DNA of 9,122 nt from JBOFSR01 sp051651645 (GTDB lineage Bacteria; Spirochaetota; Spirochaetia; Treponematales; Treponemataceae). The translations under genes were made by a program, and so were the position numbers. The notes under the pieces were generated by a model. It worked only from the letters and a program-made list of their open reading frames with translations, was not told where the DNA came from and searched no databases. The stretch is taken from contig JBOFSR010000058.1 of assembly GCA_051651645.1 (NCBI GenBank), forward strand, positions 1 to 9,122. The letters run 5' to 3'. This document shows positions 7,197 to 9,122 of the stretch, piece by piece; within the stretch, counting starts at the first letter, position 1, and every line of letters starts with the position of its first letter.

Positions 7197-7225
7197 ATTC
7201 TACCATAGTGAAAAAATTAATGCAA
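7197..7225 (-). promoter_or_regulatory. Sigma-70-type promoter for ptsN and the ATPase operon
   Basis: On the minus strand, TTGCAT (7225-7220) and TAGAAT (7202-7197) are separated by exactly 17 nt, matching the consensus at 4/6 and 5/6. Transcription would start near 7190, giving a leader of about 105 nt before ptsN. It lies in the 183-bp gap after the unknown gene, which ends in a possible terminator. It is the best promoter candidate for the ATPase genes. Confidence 0.6.
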
Positions 7226-7254
7226 TACCACTAATATTTTTATTTTATCTATGT

Positions 7255-7283
7255 AAAAAAAGAAACTTTAAACTCGATCAAAG
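7255..7283 (-). terminator. Weak terminator at the end of the unknown gene
   Basis: Minus-strand CTTTGA pairs with TTAAAG (6 bp with one G-U) around the loop TCGAGT and is followed by TTTCTTTTTTT. The stem covers the gene's TAA stop codon. The U-run is good but the stem is short and AT-rich. Confidence 0.35.
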
Positions 7284-8041
7284 AAAAAATGTGATTTTTT
7301 ATTATACTCATCAGCCTCTTCAACTTGATTAAAAACGAGTAAAATACGCCGATAGGCTGCACAAAGCAATCCGCTCAAGCGTAAATCATCAGAGCTTTTA
7401 GAAGAAAATTTATAGCGATTATGATAGCCATCGATCACAAGGGGAAAAAGTTTTTTTAACAAATGAAAGTATTGTGTGGTAACTTCATGATTTGCAGATT
7501 GCATGTTGAAGAAATCTTTTGAGGCTTGCACAAGATCAAGTAAATTTTTTGCAATAACCGCAAATCGTCCCTGTAGTTCAGTAAACGACCACTTCCATTT
7601 TGTATTGTTTCCGTATGCTGATATCAAAAGTTCGATTGCAAGGCCAAATTTTTGCACAAAGGAATAGCGGCTTGCAACAGACACATGCGAAAGAGAGGCA
7701 AGTTGTTTTTCATAATCAGAGAATGGCACATCTATGTAATTTGAAACAATTTCTTCCATATAAATGACGGCACGATAAAGAGTTTTGCGCGCTTCATTTA
7801 GGCAGTCCTCATTACGAACATCAAGCATTTCACACGAAAGATTACTAATAATGATATACAGCGAAGTCATATAAAGCATATCTTCTGTCAGCTCAAATTT
7901 TATCTTGGCAGCATTTGGAGGATTAGAATGCAAGGTAACCAATGTATTTTTTTCTTTTATGCTAATTTGCGAGATAGTATCACGATAGGATGCAGTTTTT
8001 TGATTAAAATCTTCTCGCACTTCTTCACTTATTTTTTCCAT
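7268..8041 (-). CDS. Conserved-looking helical protein of unknown function
   Basis: I do not recognise this 257-aa protein. It has no signal peptide or clear membrane segment, although a hydrophobic stretch (MLYMTSLYIIISNLSCEML, about 55-73) could be a buried helix. The predicted structure is almost entirely alpha-helical. There is no obvious catalytic motif, cysteine cluster or nucleotide-binding loop. Coding is supported by length, a strong GGAGG ribosome site 7 nt before the ATG, and ordinary amino-acid composition. Its ATG comes 2 nt after the TAG of a degraded recN 3' end, suggesting it once followed recN directly and was coupled to it. It now has 236 bp of non-coding DNA upstream and no convincing promoter, so its present transcription is unclear. 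It is separated from ptsN by a terminator and a promoter. Confidence 0.8.
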   Translation of the reverse strand: MEKISEEVREDFNQKTASYRDTISQISIKEKNTLVTLHSNPPNAAKIKFELTEDMLYMTSLYIIISNLSCEMLDVRNEDCLNEARKTLYRAVIYMEEIVSNYIDVPFSDYEKQLASLSHVSVASRYSFVQKFGLAIELLISAYGNNTKWKWSFTELQGRFAVIAKNLLDLVQASKDFFNMQSANHEVTTQYFHLLKKLFPLVIDGYHNRYKFSSKSSDDLRLSGLLCAAYRRILLVFNQVEEADEYNKKSHFFFDRV

Positions 8042-8043
8042 GC

Positions 8044-8190
8044 CTACCCTCCAGTTTTATAAAAATAATCGAGTATCCTCAACTAATTACTGCTATCTGT
8101 CTATGGAGATTTTAAAATTGCAGAATTAAAACCTAATACGATAAAGCTCACTATTTTTTCCATGACAACCGATTTTTCATTTTAATAAAT
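8044..8190 (-). pseudogene. Decayed duplicate of the recN 3' end
   Basis: This stretch aligns colinearly and in the same orientation with the intact recN tail at 8955-9120. On the plus strand, 8166-8178 equals 9098-9110 (CAACCGATTTTTC, 13/13). After a 1-nt gap, 8179-8187 equals 9112-9120 (ATTTTAATA, 9/9). Further, 8135-8146 matches 9063-9074 at 10/12, and 8070-8097 matches 8983-9011 at 22/29 with one gap. The end (CTA..CCA, 8044-8053) matches the recN stop region 8955-8964 at 7/10. The offset falls from 932 to 911 nt, so the copy has lost about 21 nt net, is out of frame and contains stops. The final TAG is retained 2 nt before the next gene. Individual blocks are short and AT-rich, but the shared order and direction make common origin likely. 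Confidence 0.6.
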
Positions 8191-8196
8191 TAAAAT
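8179..8196. repeat. A/T inverted repeat near the recN remnant
   Basis: ATTTTAAT-AA-ATTAAAAT is a perfect inverted repeat with 8-nt arms and a 2-nt centre, at the upstream edge of the recN remnant. It has no U-run on either strand and so is not a clear terminator. It may be a chance product of AT-rich sequence. The DNA from here to the ferredoxin stop at 8278 shows no gene, RNA or other site I can recognise. Confidence 0.25.
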
Positions 8197-8277
8197 CTAC
8201 TTAAATTATCGGATTTTTTGAGAAAAAAAAGAGTTTTACAGGAAAGGAAAATAATTGAAGCCTAAAGAACGTAGTTT

Positions 8278-8457
8278 TTAGACTGTTTCTCTAATTGCAT
8301 TTACGGGACAAGCTAAACTACAAGCACCGCAGTCAACACAGGCGGATGAGTTTATTTCTCGTTTTGCATTGCTAACTTCATTAATGCAGCCAACTAAGCA
8401 AGCTGTTTCACATTTTGCACAACCAATGCAAGATGATTTATCAATTTCTCTTATCAT
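8278..8457 (-). CDS. Small 2[4Fe-4S]-type ferredoxin
   Basis: A 59-aa electron carrier. Cysteines at 10, 13, 16 and 20 (CIGCAKCETAC) and at 40, 43, 46 and 50 (CVDCGACSLACP) give two C-x2-C-x2-C-x3-C motifs, as in clostridial ferredoxins, each motif supplying three ligands to one cluster and one to the other. The second motif is followed by the usual proline (CPVNAI). In the first, Leu21 replaces that proline and a ninth cysteine appears at 24 (C-LVG-C). The ATG at 8457 has AGGAG 11 nt upstream, overlapping the TAG stop of the FMN-binding protein gene. The gap between the two genes is only 14 nt, so they form one unit and the proteins may exchange electrons. It is shorter than many ORF cut-offs but unmistakable. 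Confidence 0.93.
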   Translation of the reverse strand: MIREIDKSSCIGCAKCETACLVGCINEVSNAKREINSSACVDCGACSLACPVNAIRETV

Positions 8458-8471
8458 TTATTCAACGGCTC

Positions 8472-8843
8472 CTATAACGTTTGCTTGCATGAAGAAACAG
8501 TAATTTCTAATACTCGTGTTAAAAATGGAAATTTACTCATCATCATATCGAAGTGTTCCCCTGATTTTAAAAACTTTGCAGTGCCTTCGAGTAAAAAGCC
8601 CGTTCCCATATACTTATAACCTTGAACGTCAGGGCTACCAAGCGTTAATTTTACCGTATTATTTTGGTTAATATTAAATTCAGTTTTTATCATTGCTGCA
8701 GCAGGAATAAGAATTTTATTTTCGTCAACAAGGGTTAAATAACTATTCCACGTATTTGAAACATGAGCTCCATCAGAGCCACTCGTAACAATAGATACAA
8801 CACCATTATGGGTAAGCACTTCTAAAAATTTTTCATTAAACAT
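8472..8843 (-). CDS. FMN-binding split-barrel protein, Desulfovibrio FMN-bp type
   Basis: A 123-aa flavoprotein of the pyridoxamine-5'-phosphate-oxidase-like split-barrel fold. It closely resembles the small FMN-binding protein of Desulfovibrio vulgaris (about 122 aa) over its whole length: FLEVLTHNGVVSIVTSGSDGAHVSNTWNSYL near the N-terminus, IPAAAMIKTEFNI in the middle, TGFLLEGTAKF, and the C-terminus EITVSSCKQTL. The NTWNSY segment belongs to the flavin-binding part in that family. These proteins are dimers and are thought to serve in electron transfer; their physiological reaction is not well defined. The start has GAGGAG 5 nt upstream and a good promoter lies about 40 nt upstream. The ferredoxin 14 nt downstream is an obvious candidate partner. 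Family assignment is from memory of the sequence. Confidence 0.88.
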   Translation of the reverse strand: MFNEKFLEVLTHNGVVSIVTSGSDGAHVSNTWNSYLTLVDENKILIPAAAMIKTEFNINQNNTVKLTLGSPDVQGYKYMGTGFLLEGTAKFLKSGEHFDMMMSKFPFLTRVLEITVSSCKQTL

Positions 8844-8880
8844 ACGTTCTCCTCAATACATCCAAAAATATTTGATGAGC

Positions 8881-8909
8881 ATGCTACCACGTGCCTATCA
8901 TAATGTCAA
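8881..8909 (-). promoter_or_regulatory. Strong sigma-70-type promoter for the FMN-bp/ferredoxin unit
   Basis: On the minus strand a perfect TTGACA (8909-8904) is followed after exactly 17 nt by TAGCAT (8886-8881, 4/6 match). Transcription would start near 8874, giving a leader of about 30 nt that holds GAGGAG before the start codon. It lies between the recN stop and the FMN-binding protein gene, so the redox pair can be expressed independently of recN. Confidence 0.65.
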
Positions 8910-8954
8910 TGCGAGTTGCAGAAAATAAGATCCACACACAGGAGCTTTCTCTCT

Positions 8955-9122
8955 CTATTCGCCAAATTTTTGTAACAAGAGGCGAGCATGCTCAAGCGAT
9001 TGCTGACTATCGGCATCACCTGAGAGCATTCGAGCAATCTCAACAACACGATTTGAAGAATCAATAGGATATAGTGTTGTCGTTGTTTGTCCATTGTCAA
9101 CCGATTTTTCGATTTTAATATG
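8955..9122 (-). CDS. recN: DNA repair protein RecN, C-terminal 55 residues (5' part outside window)
   Basis: RecN is an SMC-like ATPase acting early in double-strand break repair. Only the end is here, read from the right edge: HIKIEKSVDNGQTTTTLYPIDSSNRVVEIARMLSGD, then SLEHARLLLQKFGE and TAG. This fits the RecN C-terminus, where a histidine/basic patch is followed by a T-rich strand, the conserved R-x3-E-[IL]-A-R-[ML]-L-[GS]-G block and a final H-A-R/K-x-LL helix (E. coli: LQELARLLGG, then LANAKELL). The Walker motifs are outside the window. A degraded second copy of this same segment lies about 0.92 kb downstream. RecN assignment from 55 residues is good but not certain; another SMC-like ATPase tail is the alternative. 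Confidence 0.85.
   Translation of the reverse strand, partial: HIKIEKSVDNGQTTTTLYPIDSSNRVVEIARMLSGDADSQQSLEHARLLLQKFGE

Noticed and set aside
8042..8140. Promoter for the unknown 257-aa gene
   Set aside because: Candidates such as TTGAGG with TATAAA have 15-nt spacing and would start transcription inside the ribosome site.
8915..8945. Possible recN terminator
   Set aside because: Only a broken stem (AAG/CTT and TCC/GGA with a mismatch) followed by ATTTT; too weak to call.
8906..9100. 64-codon minus-strand frame near the right edge
   Set aside because: It is out of frame with the recN tail, which gives a convincing RecN C-terminus, and it runs through the promoter of the FMN-bp gene.
1..9122. 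CRISPR arrays, tRNA or rRNA genes, insertion sequences, integrases
   Set aside because: No regular direct repeats, RNA gene hallmarks or transposase/integrase-like proteins were seen on either strand.

Overview
All genes in this window lie on the minus strand, so the biology reads from right to left. The core is the upstream two thirds of a V/A-type rotary ATPase operon. In transcription order it encodes a small G/H-like stalk protein, then subunits C, I, K (the c-ring proteolipid), F, E and A. Subunit A runs off the left edge within about its last residues, and B and D are expected just beyond. The moderately AT-rich sequence and strong resemblance of the bacterial V-ATPase subunits to spirochaete proteins suggest a spirochaete, most likely a Treponema-like organism. 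That assignment is from memory of protein families, not from a search.

Right to left: (1) the last 55 codons of recN (DNA repair); (2) a two-gene redox unit, a Desulfovibrio-type FMN-binding protein and a small 9-cysteine ferredoxin, with its own good promoter; (3) about 236 bp without an intact gene, which contains a decayed, colinear second copy of the recN 3' end; (4) a 257-aa helical protein of unknown function; (5) a promoter followed by a PTS IIA (PtsN/fructose-type) gene; (6) the ATPase genes.

The ATPase operon is not uniform. H-C-I are packed closely, and E and A overlap by 4 bp (ATGA). K is separated by an 88-bp gap with a hairpin upstream and has a hairpin over its stop codon. A terminator-like stem with a U-run sits exactly at the F stop, just before E, with a possible promoter in the same gap. 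This looks like a way to set different amounts of c-ring, stalk and A/B subunits from one locus. A PTS phospho-acceptor protein as probable first gene of the operon suggests a link between phosphoenolpyruvate/PTS state and the ion-pumping ATPase.

The least expected observation is the recN remnant. It ends in a TAG that is 2 nt before the start of the unknown gene, as if recN once directly abutted that gene. The simplest reading is that a cassette of about 0.92 kb (FMN-binding protein plus ferredoxin) was inserted carrying a fresh recN 3' end, and the displaced old end has decayed.
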